Below, one piece after another: positions 23,893-32,390 of a stretch of 34,610 nt of DNA. Under the pieces are notes generated by a model. It ran no database searches, was not told the DNA's origin, and saw only the letters and a list, made by a program, of their open reading frames with translations. The DNA is taken from NCBI GenBank assembly GCA_947476535.1, contig CANJRC010000030.1, positions 1-34,610 of the forward strand, given 5' to 3'. Origin of the DNA: Betaproteobacteria bacterium (lineage in GTDB: Bacteria; Pseudomonadota; Gammaproteobacteria; Burkholderiales; SG8-39). Both the position numbers and the translations under genes were made by a program. Every line of letters begins with the position of its first letter. Position 1 is the stretch's first letter.

Positions 23893-24702
23893 TCAGTCTG
23901 GCTTCTTGTCACTCGCCTTCGGCATGAAACGACCGGGCACGAACGACATGATGGCCTTGGAGTACCCCCCGTCGACAACCACGTTCTGTCCGGTGATGTA
24001 GGACGCATCCTTGCTCAGCAACATCGCGATGGCCCCCGCCATCTCCGAAGGGTCCGCCACCCGCTTGAGCGGAATGGCCGCGGCCCGCTGCTCCAGGATG
24101 TCCTTGTTGGCATAGACAGGCTCCGCGTTTCGCGTGCGCGTCATGCCGGGCGCGATGCTGTTGACCCTGATACCGTCCTCCCCCCACTCATGCGCCAGCA
24201 TCTCGACCAGGTTGATCAGCGCCGCTTTGCTGGGCGCATACGGGCCGTAATTTGCGTGCGGGAAAATCCCAGCGATGGACGTCACGGCCACGATGGACCC
24301 GCCCGATGCCTTGAGTGCCGGGTGGGCCGCTTTTGCGAGCAGCCAGGTTGCGCGCGTATTCACGGCAAACGAGCGATCCCAGTCCTTGACTTCGAGCTCG
24401 AGCATGGTGGCCTTGTGCCGCATCACGGCATTGGATACCAGGGCATCGAGCCCGCCGCAAAACTCCACCGCCTCGGCGACCAGGCGCTTGGGCACATCAG
24501 GATCGGAAAGGTCCCCGGTAATTCCGATCGCCTTGGCACCCATGGCCTTCAGTTCGTCGACAACCTCTTTGAGGTCCGGATTGCGGCCCGTGGCCGTTGC
24601 GACAATGTACGCGGGTTCCCCACGCGCAATGGCATCCTTCGCCAGTTTGCGGCATGTGGCCCCACCGATCCCATAACTTGCCCCCGTCACCAGTGCGCGC
24701 AT
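23893..24702 (-). CDS. Short-chain dehydrogenase/reductase
   Basis: A 269-residue classical SDR. The cofactor motif TGASYGIGG is at 6-14, there is an acidic GDLSD after strand 3, and the catalytic triad is S142, Y155, K159 (YAPSK). The C-terminal part has ITGQNVVVDGGYSKA, as in 3-oxoacyl-reductase-like members. The NNAG motif reads SNAV. There is a small extra tail with MPKASDKKPD. A GGGGGAGAAGAA ribosome binding site precedes the ATG, so the 17-codon upstream extension is not used. It probably oxidises or reduces a hydroxyl/keto group of the pathway substrate. The specificity is unknown. Confidence 0.88.
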   Translation of the reverse strand: MRALVTGASYGIGGATCRKLAKDAIARGEPAYIVATATGRNPDLKEVVDELKAMGAKAIGITGDLSDPDVPKRLVAEAVEFCGGLDALVSNAVMRHKATMLELEVKDWDRSFAVNTRATWLLAKAAHPALKASGGSIVAVTSIAGIFPHANYGPYAPSKAALINLVEMLAHEWGEDGIRVNSIAPGMTRTRNAEPVYANKDILEQRAAAIPLKRVADPSEMAGAIAMLLSKDASYITGQNVVVDGGYSKAIMSFVPGRFMPKASDKKPD

Positions 24703-24821
24703 TTCTTCTCCCCCTTGAATGAATACAATCCAGGTCCAGCAATCCCCGAGCAACGCGTGACGCCTGCCAAGAGGACGGAAAATAACGTGCGATGCCCCTG
24801 CTTCCCTTCAGTCCAATCTGA

Positions 24822-25625
24822 TCAGGTACGGTAAGACGTGCCGCGCTCGCGCTCGAGCTTGCGAATCAGCGCGGGCCATTCGAGGACGCCGCACTCGGCC
24901 GCCCCACCACGGCTGTAGACGCGCCGCCCGACCTCCACCGAACGCTCGATGATGTCATCGGCCGGCCGCACCAGCTTCGAGCGTCCCGACTGGCCGGAGA
25001 TCTGGAATCGGCAGGCGCTCTCGAGCTTGTACATCCACACGAAGGCCTCGGCCACCGTGGCGCCGGCGGTCATGCCGCCGTGGTTGCGCATGATGACGCA
25101 GCGTCCATGCTCACCGATGTTGGCGAGCAGGCGCACCTGTTCATCGGACTTCATCCCGATTGCCGGGCCCTCGAAGTCGTGATACGACAGGAAGCCCAGC
25201 ATGGTCAGCGCCTTTTGCGTGAGCGGCAGCAAGCCGTCTTCCTGCATGCCGATGGCGTTGATCGCCTCGGTGTGGGTATGGATGATGCAGGCGAGGTCGG
25301 GCCGCGCCTTGTGGATGGCGCCGTGGATCTTGAAGCCGGAAATATTGATGGCCTCGGTCGAGCCAGAAATCACGTTACCCTCGTGGTCCACCTTCATGAG
25401 GGACGAGGCCGTGATCTCCTCGTAGAACATGCCGAACGGATTGAGCAGGTACTGGTTCTCCACGCCGGGCGCGATCATGGAAAAGTGCGTTCCCGCCATG
25501 TCGCTCATGCCATAGATATCCGCGAGCTGATAGGCGGCAGCCAGTTCGCAGCGCGCCTGCCACTCGGCCGCGCTCATCCCCGCCGGCGGATTGTCGAACA
25601 CCGGTTGCTTCAACTGGACTGACAC
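24822..25625 (-). CDS. Class II aldolase/adducin family protein
   Basis: A 267-residue protein with the full zinc-aldolase pattern. E70 is the likely acid (YEEITASSL). H116 and H118 lie in IIHTHTEA and H182 in RNHGG. Fuculose-phosphate-type family members cleave or epimerise, and many homologues in catabolic operons are decarboxylases or of unknown activity. The annotated start is a GTG whose first base is the last G of a run of ten G on this strand (+ strand 25625-25634). An ATG 16 codons in (MSAAEWQARC), preceded by GGCGGGG, is the alternative. It is 24 bp behind the YciI-like gene and 119 bp ahead of the SDR. Confidence 0.87.
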   Translation of the reverse strand: MSVQLKQPVFDNPPAGMSAAEWQARCELAAAYQLADIYGMSDMAGTHFSMIAPGVENQYLLNPFGMFYEEITASSLMKVDHEGNVISGSTEAINISGFKIHGAIHKARPDLACIIHTHTEAINAIGMQEDGLLPLTQKALTMLGFLSYHDFEGPAIGMKSDEQVRLLANIGEHGRCVIMRNHGGMTAGATVAEAFVWMYKLESACRFQISGQSGRSKLVRPADDIIERSVEVGRRVYSRGGAAECGVLEWPALIRKLERERGTSYRT

Positions 25626-25634
25626 CCCCCCCCT
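25625..25634 (-). repeat. G10 homopolymer tract touching the aldolase start codon
   Basis: The plus strand has ten consecutive C, so the aldolase mRNA has ten G ending at the first base of its GTG start. Such a tract can slip in length. It occupies the ribosome-binding region, so a change would alter spacing or initiation without disturbing the frame inside the gene. Confidence 0.6.
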
Positions 25635-25649
25635 GAAACGATGCTCAAT

Positions 25650-25946
25650 TCAGATCAATCGGGCCTTGTTGAAAAATGCCTTGCGCCAGCGCGACACCTT
25701 CACATCACTGAACAGGCCCACCTTGTGGAAGGGGTCGTCCCGATAGAAGCGCTCGGCCTCGGCCCGATCGTCGGTGTCGACGATATACATGCTGGCGTTG
25801 CCCCCCGTGCCATCGTCCTCGATGAGCGCGCCTGCCGCAAGCAACATGTGCTTGTTGGCGTCGAGGTATTCCACATGGACCGCGCGCGTGTCGGCGCGCA
25901 GCTTTGCTGAGTCGGGCTTGTCTGTCATCAGGACGACGTAAGGCAT
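25650..25946 (-). CDS. YciI-like protein
   Basis: A 98-residue YCII-family protein. PYVVLMTDKPDSAKLRADTRAVHVEYLDAN contains the family histidine (H23 or the equivalent, in VHVEYL). The closing motif DRAEAERFYRDDPFHKVGLFSDVKV is the YciI C-terminal half. Related enzymes dehalogenate or isomerise small ring compounds (TftG-type), but most are uncharacterised. The ATG at 25946 is selected because homologues begin MPYVV. An upstream extension of 23 residues in frame is not supported. It is the first clear gene of the catabolic unit that continues into the aldolase. Confidence 0.82.
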   Translation of the reverse strand: MPYVVLMTDKPDSAKLRADTRAVHVEYLDANKHMLLAAGALIEDDGTGGNASMYIVDTDDRAEAERFYRDDPFHKVGLFSDVKVSRWRKAFFNKARLI

Positions 25947-26176
25947 GGCGGTAGTCCCCGGAAAAGCATTGAATGGATCGTCACCGAAGGGCAGCGACGT
26001 TGGATCATGGCACATGCCGGAAAAACCGTGTGATGGCCCGCGGGCGGCGCAACCCTTGCTGAAACACGTGCGGGCGTTTCCAGTCGAAAATGCTCAGCGC
26101 TGCGGCCGTCGGCTCCCAGTGCATTGGCCGACAGGACGATCCCCATCAACAAGACACCCAGGACCTCGCGCATCAT
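25928..26176 (-). pseudogene. Short ORF with signal peptide, possible gene remnant
   Basis: This 82-residue reading frame begins with GGAGAAGGCG before ATGATG. Its first residues are a good signal peptide (REVLGVLLMGIVLSANALG, cut before AD). The rest (from about residue 25) has no recognisable domain, and the final codons overlap the YciI start. It may be the remnant of a secreted-protein gene or a true small exported protein. It is the main content of the 324-bp stretch between HrpA and the YciI-like gene. The rest of that stretch, apart from a hairpin at 26194-26222, shows nothing I can name. Confidence 0.35.
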
Positions 26177-26193
26177 CGCCTTCTCCAGACTAC

Positions 26194-26222
26194 CCGCGCC
26201 CACCGCGGATACAGTGGCGCGG
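26194..26222 (-). other. GC-rich imperfect hairpin downstream of hrpA
   Basis: CCGCGCCCAC (26194-26203) pairs with GTGGCGCGG (26214-26222) with one bulged base and a 10-base loop. It lies about 49 bp past the hrpA stop on the minus strand, before the ribosome binding site of the short signal-peptide ORF. No T run follows. It may mark the boundary between the hrpA unit and the catabolic operon. Confidence 0.4.
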
Positions 26223-26270
26223 CAATTGCGCACTCATTCGACGGCTTTGATCCGCAGAGTCAGCAATGTG

Positions 26271-29200
26271 CTACCGCTGCATCCCCTCCCACATCTTCTG
26301 CAGCCGCTTCGCCGACACCGGCACGGGCGTCCTGAGTTCCTGCGCGAAGAGCTGCACGCGCAGCTCCTCCAGCAGCCAGCCGAACTGCTCGAGCTTTTCG
26401 TCGCTGGCGCCGGCCTTTCTCGCATTGGCCAGTGCGCGCAGGTAGAGTGTTTGCAGCGACTGCAGTTCGGCCATGCCGCGCGCGTCGCGGGCGGCATCGA
26501 CACGCAGCTTGTCCATGCGCATCGTCGCGGCTTTCAGGTATCTCGGCAGGTTCTGCAGACGCTCGTAGGGCGTATCGGCGATGAAACGTTTGGGGAGGAT
26601 GCGCGCAAGCTGGTCCTGGATGTCCTTGACCGCCGCCGGGAAGGCGCGCTGCGCATCGCGTAATTTCTTCTGAAGCGCCTGGTGCTCAGCGAGGATGGCG
26701 CCGACCAGACGCGCGATTTCCTGGGCGATGAGGTTGACGCGGCTACGGCCTTCGTCACGGCGCTTGGTGAACTCGGCGGCGTTGCGCGGCAGTGGCGGCG
26801 ACATACAGGCGCGGTCAAAGCTCGCCTCCAGCATCTGCGCGCGCAGCTCGCCGGAATCGCCGAACGAGGAGAACTGCAGGGCCAGTGAGGTAAAGTTCGG
26901 CAGGCTCTTCTCGATGAACTTCGCCTGCTCCTTCAGTTGCAGCATGAACAGGCGCCGCAGGCCCGCCCGATGCGTGGCACGCGCCTTATCTTCAGCATCG
27001 AACACCTCCAGCCGCACGCCGGCACCCTCATCGACGATGGCGGGAAAGCCGATCAGGGTCTGCGATGCGTGGCGGATTTCCATGACTTCGGCCAGCTCGC
27101 CGAAGGTCCATTCGGTGACGGTCTCCCCCGACTTGCCGGGCGCCTTCGCCCCGCCCTTGCCGCCTGCCGATCCAGACACAGTCGTTTCTTCCGACCCGCC
27201 AACCGCCTTGCCCACTGCGGCCGCGAACCTCTCTCCGGCGGCCTCGCCCAGTTCGGCGCGCAACTGCGCAAGGTTTCGCCCCATGCCGAGCTGCCTCCCG
27301 TGCTCGTCCACAACACGAAAATTCATCGACAGATGCGCGGGCAGCCGTTCGGTCTGAAAACCGTCGCGCGGCACGTCCAGTGTCAACTCACGTCGCGCCC
27401 AGCGCACGATGGCCTCGGCCATGCTCACGTTGAGCTCCGGCGGCGCCTTCAGGAAAACATCGACAAACGCCGGCAGCGTCCCCAGGCGATGGCGGGTACG
27501 CTGCGGCAGCGACTTGGCTAGGCCCATGGCCTTTTCGCGCCGCAATCCGGGCACCAACCAGTCGCATAGTGCCGGGTTCACCTGGTTCAGTGCCACCAGC
27601 GGTACGGTCAGCGTGACGCCATCGCGCGCACTACCCGGCTCATGGTGGTAGTCGAGCGCAAAGCTGCGACCGGCCATCTCCAGGGCATGCGGGAATTGCT
27701 CCGTGGTGATCCCCGCCGCCTCATGGCGCATCAAGTCTTCGCGCTTGAGAAAGAGGAACTTTGAGTTCTCTGATTCCTCCTCGCGGCGCCAGGCCTCGAA
27801 CCCTTGTCCCGTACAAATGTCAGCAGGCACCAGGCTGTCGTAAAAGGCGTAAATCAATTCATCGTCCACCAGCACGTCTGGACGGCGCGACTTGTGTTCC
27901 AGCCGCTCGATGTCGCGGCGCAGGTTCTGGTTGTGCAGGAAGAACGGCGCCTTGGTGTCCCACTCGCCCTCCACCAGCGCGCTGCGAATGAAGATGCGCC
28001 GCGACTCCGCGGGGTCATAGGGCCCGTAGTGCACGCGCCGGTTGGTATAGATGGGCAGGCCGTACAGTGTGGCGCGCTCGAAGGCTGCCACATGCGCGGG
28101 CCGCTTCTCCCAGTGCGGCTCGCCGCGGCTCTTTCGCACCAGATGCGCGCCGATGCTCTCCAGCCATTCGGGCTCGAGGGTCGCCACGCTGCGCGCGTAG
28201 AGGCGCGTGGTCTCGGTGATCTCCCCCGACATGATCCAGCGCCCGGCCTTTTTGCCCACCCCGGAGCCCGGATGCACCCAGAACTTGATGGCTCGCGCGC
28301 CGAGGTAGTTTCCCTCCTCGGTCTTCATGCCGATGTTACCGAGCAAGCCCGCCAAGAGGGCCTTGTGGATGTGGCTGTAGATCTTGTGCGGGTCTGGATT
28401 GATGTCACCGACCTTCCAACCCAACTCCGATACGAACTCCTTGATCTGCGAGTGCACGTCGCGCCACTCCCTGAGGCGCGTCGGCGACAGGAATACCTCA
28501 CGACAGGCATCGTGGAGCTTCTTGTTGGACTTCTTGTGAGCGATCAGCTCGCCGTGGAACCTCCAGATGCGCAGGTAGCTGAGGAAATCCGACTTCTCGT
28601 CTGCGAATTTCTTGTGCGCGGCATCGGCCGCGGCCGCCCTTTCCATCGGACGGTCGCGCGAGTCCTGCACCGCCAGCGCCGAGGCGATGACCAGCACCTC
28701 GGCGAGGCTGCCCTCCTCCTTGGCCGCCAGCACCATGCGTGCGATGCGCGGGTCGAGCGGCAGGCGCGCGAGCTGCCGCCCGATATCGGTGAGCTTGCGG
28801 TCGTCATCGACCGCACCCAGTTCGGCCAGCAGCGCGTAGCCGTCGGCGATGGCCTTGGGCGACGGCGGATCGATGAAGGGAAAGTCCTCCGGCTCGCCCA
28901 GCCCCAGCGACAGCATGCGCAGGATCACGCTGGCGAGCGACGAGCGCAGCACTTCGGGGTCGGTGAATTCGGCGCGCTTGTTGAAGTCCTCCTCGGCATA
29001 CAGGCGAATGCACACGCCGCTCGCCACGCGGCCGCAACGCCCCGCGCGCTGCCGTGCCGCTGCCTGCGACACACCTTCCACGCGCAGCTGCTCGACCTTG
29101 CTGCGATAGCTGTAGCGCTTGACGCGCGCGAGCCCCGTGTCCACCACGTAACGGATGCCCGGCACCGTCAGCGAGGTTTCCGCGACATTGGTGGCCAGCA

Positions 29201-30173
29201 CGATGCGGCGTGCGCCATGCGGCTTGAACACGCGCTCCTGCTCGGCAGCCGACAGGCGCGCAAAAAGCGGCAGAATTTCGGTATGCGGTGGATGGTGCTT
29301 GCGCAAGGCCTCGGCCGCCTCGCGGATCTCGCGCTCTCCAGGCAGGAACACCAGCACGTCGCCCTGCCCGACGCGCGCGAGGTCATCCACCGCGTCGACG
29401 ATGGCCTGCTCGAGATCGCCCTCCTCCTCGCGAGCCGATGCATTCCCCCCTCGCGCGCGACGATCCGAGTCTGTTTCGACCGGCTTGTAGCGCACCTCCA
29501 CCGGATAGAGCCGCCCGGACACCTCGATCACGGGCGCCGCCTTGCCCGAGGCATCCGCGAAGTGCTTTGCAAAGCGGTTGGCATCGATGGTGGCGGACGT
29601 GATGATGATTTTCAGCTCGGGCCGCTTCGGCATGAGCTTGCGCAGGTAACCCAGCAGAAAGTCGATGTTGAGGCTGCGCTCGTGCGCCTCGTCGATGATC
29701 AGCGTGTCGTACTGCCGCAACTCGCGGTCCCCCTGCGTCTCGGCGAGCAGGATGCCGTCGGTCATCAGCTTGACGTAGGTCTGAGGGCTCACATGGTCGT
29801 TGAAGCGGATCTTGTAGCCCACCACGCCACCCAGCTCGGCATGCAGTTCCTGCGCGATGCGCGAAGCCGTGGTGCGTGCAGCGATCCGCCGCGGCTGGGT
29901 ATGCCCGATCAGGCCCTCCACGCCGCGCCCGAGTTCCAGGCAGATCTTGGGGAGCTGTGTCGTTTTCCCCGACCCCGTCTCGCCGCACACGATCACGACC
30001 TGGTTCGCAGCAATCGCCCGGGCGATCTCTTCGCGCCGGCCGCTAACAGGCAGGTCCGGCGGAAACTCCGGGCGCGGGAGATTGCGACGACGCTCCTCGA
30101 CGATCTCTGGTGACAAGCGTCGCGGGGCGCGGGAAGGAGGTCGGTTCATGAGACGTGTGTCATTGCAAGGCAC
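26271..30173 (-). CDS. hrpA: ATP-dependent RNA helicase HrpA (DEAH box)
   Basis: A 1300-residue DEAH-box helicase of normal HrpA length. Walker A is GETGSGKT at about 64-71 and the DEAH box is LIIDEAHE at about 161. Other helicase motifs are ITSATID, ATNVAETSLTVPGIRYVVDTG and QRAGRCGR. The HA2 and OB-fold regions and a long DUF3418 C-terminal domain follow. It acts on RNA in the cytoplasm; E. coli HrpA rescues stalled or collided ribosomes and processes fimbrial mRNA. The first ATG (30173) is used. A second ATG at 30149 gives NRPPSRAPRRLSPE and is equally possible because neither has a strong ribosome binding site. It is unlinked in function to the flanking catabolic genes. Confidence 0.95.
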   Translation of the reverse strand: MPCNDTRLMNRPPSRAPRRLSPEIVEERRRNLPRPEFPPDLPVSGRREEIARAIAANQVVIVCGETGSGKTTQLPKICLELGRGVEGLIGHTQPRRIAARTTASRIAQELHAELGGVVGYKIRFNDHVSPQTYVKLMTDGILLAETQGDRELRQYDTLIIDEAHERSLNIDFLLGYLRKLMPKRPELKIIITSATIDANRFAKHFADASGKAAPVIEVSGRLYPVEVRYKPVETDSDRRARGGNASAREEEGDLEQAIVDAVDDLARVGQGDVLVFLPGEREIREAAEALRKHHPPHTEILPLFARLSAAEQERVFKPHGARRIVLATNVAETSLTVPGIRYVVDTGLARVKRYSYRSKVEQLRVEGVSQAAARQRAGRCGRVASGVCIRLYAEEDFNKRAEFTDPEVLRSSLASVILRMLSLGLGEPEDFPFIDPPSPKAIADGYALLAELGAVDDDRKLTDIGRQLARLPLDPRIARMVLAAKEEGSLAEVLVIASALAVQDSRDRPMERAAAADAAHKKFADEKSDFLSYLRIWRFHGELIAHKKSNKKLHDACREVFLSPTRLREWRDVHSQIKEFVSELGWKVGDINPDPHKIYSHIHKALLAGLLGNIGMKTEEGNYLGARAIKFWVHPGSGVGKKAGRWIMSGEITETTRLYARSVATLEPEWLESIGAHLVRKSRGEPHWEKRPAHVAAFERATLYGLPIYTNRRVHYGPYDPAESRRIFIRSALVEGEWDTKAPFFLHNQNLRRDIERLEHKSRRPDVLVDDELIYAFYDSLVPADICTGQGFEAWRREEESENSKFLFLKREDLMRHEAAGITTEQFPHALEMAGRSFALDYHHEPGSARDGVTLTVPLVALNQVNPALCDWLVPGLRREKAMGLAKSLPQRTRHRLGTLPAFVDVFLKAPPELNVSMAEAIVRWARRELTLDVPRDGFQTERLPAHLSMNFRVVDEHGRQLGMGRNLAQLRAELGEAAGERFAAAVGKAVGGSEETTVSGSAGGKGGAKAPGKSGETVTEWTFGELAEVMEIRHASQTLIGFPAIVDEGAGVRLEVFDAEDKARATHRAGLRRLFMLQLKEQAKFIEKSLPNFTSLALQFSSFGDSGELRAQMLEASFDRACMSPPLPRNAAEFTKRRDEGRSRVNLIAQEIARLVGAILAEHQALQKKLRDAQRAFPAAVKDIQDQLARILPKRFIADTPYERLQNLPRYLKAATMRMDKLRVDAARDARGMAELQSLQTLYLRALANARKAGASDEKLEQFGWLLEELRVQLFAQELRTPVPVSAKRLQKMWEGMQR

Positions 30174-30218
30174 CCGAGTCGGCGCATGGGCTACCCATCC
30201 TGCCCGATGCGCTCGGAA

Positions 30219-30824
30219 TCAGGGAGCCTGCTTGGACGCGGCGGGGGCGGCCTTTGCCGCCGCCTTGGCCGAAGCGCGACGCAGCATCTCGACGCGCATC
30301 TCGCCGAACTGCGAGCGGGTGGTGTGCTCCACCATGGAAGTGCCTACGAAGGGCGGCACCCAGACCGTCGGCACGGATTCCGCGCGATAGACTACGCGTA
30401 TCGCGTCGCCCTCCTTGACGAACTTCACCGTACCCTCCAGGCGCTCGAAATCGCCGCTCACCCCGAGGAAGCGCATGGATTCATTCACCTGCACCACCTC
30501 GATGTCACGTACGGCCTCGTACTTGATCGAGAAAGGCCCAAGGGGAATCTTCCCCACTTGCTTCACGCGATAGCTGTTGCCCTCCCGCTTCACGATTTCG
30601 CTGCTGGTGATCCCCGGAATGAATTTCCCCATGTTGCCCCAGTCGGTCATGACACCCCACACTTCTTCTGACGCGGCATTGACCGTCATGTCTACATCGA
30701 TAGCCATGACCTTGCCGGTCTTGACGGCCTTCACCTGGATGTCGCGGTCGCGCGCCATGGTCGCGGTCGGCAACGCCAGGAGAGTCGCCAGAAAGAGCAG
30801 CCGCGATACCTTCATTGTGCGCAT
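30219..30824 (-). CDS. Exported SRPBCC (START-like) domain protein
   Basis: A 201-residue protein with a signal peptide (SRLLFLATLLALPTATMA) and one SRPBCC/polyketide-cyclase fold domain. VDMTVNAASEEVWGVMTDWGNMGKFIPGITSSEIV is the typical N-terminal strand and helix, followed by YRVKQVGKIP, FSIKYEAVRD and a VEHTTRSQFGEMRVEMLRRA end helix. A low-complexity Ala/Lys tail (SAKAAAKAAPAASKQ) closes it. Such folds bind hydrophobic ligands. The ATG is one base after the MmgE/PrpD stop, so translation is coupled. An ATG three codons further in (MKVSRLLF) is the alternative. The ligand is unknown. Confidence 0.82.
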   Translation of the reverse strand: MRTMKVSRLLFLATLLALPTATMARDRDIQVKAVKTGKVMAIDVDMTVNAASEEVWGVMTDWGNMGKFIPGITSSEIVKREGNSYRVKQVGKIPLGPFSIKYEAVRDIEVVQVNESMRFLGVSGDFERLEGTVKFVKEGDAIRVVYRAESVPTVWVPPFVGTSMVEHTTRSQFGEMRVEMLRRASAKAAAKAAPAASKQAP

Positions 30825-30825
30825 G

Positions 30826-32166
30826 TCAGGGTGCATGCGCGGCAAAGGCCTCGCGCAGCAGATCCAGGTTGCCGGCGGGAAGCGCCGTCACGAACGCGCT
30901 CAGCCCGTCCATTGCCCGCGGGTCAATACCAAGATCCTTTGCCATGCGGCGCAGCTGCAAGAGCGTACGGTCGATGCCGAAGGTGTAGTCCATGGGCGTA
31001 ACCCTTTCCGCATGCCGGACGACATCGCCCTTGCGCGGATAGTAGAAGATCTCGCTTGCGGGATAACCGATGTCCGGATTGGAGACCACCTCGATCTTGT
31101 CGATCAGCGCCTGCACGGCGACATCGTCGTGCACATCGAGGTCGGTAATTTCCACCCGCCCGCGCACCAGCGCCGTGGCCACGCAGAATGGTGTGCTGAG
31201 CAAGGTTTCCGAGCTGCGCGAGAACGGGCCCTTCAGGGTCATGCCGGGCACCATGTAGGGATTGACGTGCACTTCGATGCGCTCAGCCTCAGCGCCCGCA
31301 AGCCGCGGACGCATTGCGATGGCACCGGCCACCGCCGACTGATTGTGCGCGCACACCGGATAGGGCTTGAACATGACGCGCATCTGGACCCAGTCGCGCC
31401 CAAGCGCGTCCAGGTCACCTGCGGCCAGCTCCCGCTTCGCGAAGACGCGGGCAAAACCGAACTTGCCCTCGAAGGCGTTGCGCGCGCCAACCGATCCCGC
31501 GATCGCCAGCTCCACCGCCGACAGCGCCGACTGCCCGGCCATGCCGAGCTGGAAGCGCCACTCGTCCGAACCCTCGGCGATGGTCTGCGCATTGCCGCCA
31601 TCGAAGGCCACCGCATGCGCCAGCGCATGGCGCGTCACGGTTACATCCAGTTCCAGCAGTCGGCAGGCAGCGGCCGTCGCACCAATCAGACCGTAGAGCG
31701 CGGAGGCGCGAAAACCGGCGGCGAGCGTGTCGCGGGCGAGCGCCGCTTCCAGCTGACCACCTACTTCATAGCCCGCGATCACGGCGGGCAACAGGTTCGC
31801 GGTCTTCGCGCCCTTCGCCTCAATGAGGCCGGTCAACAATGGAATGATGACGGCACCCAGGTGCGCCGTGCCGCAGGTGTCTTCCTGCGCGCGCGCGTGG
31901 AACAGTGCGGTATTGGCCATCAGAGCGCTGGGCAGCGGGGCGTCCCGGCCGTCGATCAGCACCGTCGCAGGCCCACTGGCCCCGCCGTCCATGCTGCGCG
32001 CCGCGCGCTCGCCTATCGCCGCCGTGCGCTCGTTCTTGCCGCACAGCGCGATGCCGTAACCGTACAGCAGGCAGGAGCGTGCCATGTGCACGACGGCGTC
32101 CGGGACGTCCTCGATTCGGAGTCCGGCGGTAAATGCAGCCAGCCTTTCGGTGACGGTGATAGCCAT
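30826..32166 (-). CDS. MmgE/PrpD family protein
   Basis: A 446-residue MmgE/PrpD member (2-methylcitrate dehydratase, iminodisuccinate epimerase and aconitate decarboxylase relatives). Family landmarks are DAVVHMARSCLLYGYGIALCG near the N-terminus and ALFHARAQEDTCGTAHLGAVIIPLLTGLIEAKG. FKPYPVCAHNQSAVAGAI and the all-alpha first domain are also typical. It probably acts on a branched or dicarboxylic acid in the cytoplasm. It is the first gene of the leftward unit with the SRPBCC gene, whose start codon lies one base after this stop. There is no methylcitrate synthase or lyase nearby, so it is not clearly part of propionate catabolism. Confidence 0.85.
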   Translation of the reverse strand: MAITVTERLAAFTAGLRIEDVPDAVVHMARSCLLYGYGIALCGKNERTAAIGERAARSMDGGASGPATVLIDGRDAPLPSALMANTALFHARAQEDTCGTAHLGAVIIPLLTGLIEAKGAKTANLLPAVIAGYEVGGQLEAALARDTLAAGFRASALYGLIGATAAACRLLELDVTVTRHALAHAVAFDGGNAQTIAEGSDEWRFQLGMAGQSALSAVELAIAGSVGARNAFEGKFGFARVFAKRELAAGDLDALGRDWVQMRVMFKPYPVCAHNQSAVAGAIAMRPRLAGAEAERIEVHVNPYMVPGMTLKGPFSRSSETLLSTPFCVATALVRGRVEITDLDVHDDVAVQALIDKIEVVSNPDIGYPASEIFYYPRKGDVVRHAERVTPMDYTFGIDRTLLQLRRMAKDLGIDPRAMDGLSAFVTALPAGNLDLLREAFAAHAP

Positions 32167-32390
32167 GGGTGGTCTCGCTGACAGGTTATCGCAGGCTGTA
32201 ACGCGCCGCGGGCTGCGCGGCGTCCCGCTTTATCGCGGCAGGCGATGATACCAGCCGGGGGCGCCCGGCCAGCCATGGCGCCACGCCGATGGCCATGCGC
32301 AGTTTTCTCTCATTTCTCTATTGGTTTCCCGTTGCAGCGCGGGTACGATCCGGCTTCCATCTCCCCTTCGGGCTTAACAACCTGCCGCCG
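32167..32390. promoter_or_regulatory. Divergent region between MmgE/PrpD and alpha/beta hydrolase
   Basis: About 220 bp without a strongly supported gene. An in-frame extension of the hydrolase starts at 32289 (MAMRSFLSFL) but lacks a ribosome binding site and does not resemble the family N-terminus. Promoters for both directions should lie here. I could not assign hexamers with confidence. Confidence 0.35.

Noticed and set aside
27804..30113. 769-codon open frame on the + strand
   Set aside because: It lies wholly antisense to hrpA, has no recognisable domain, and is of the His/Arg/Gln-rich composition produced by the reverse frame of high-GC genes.
30577..32181. 534-codon open frame on the + strand
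   Set aside because: Antisense shadow of the MmgE/PrpD and SRPBCC genes.
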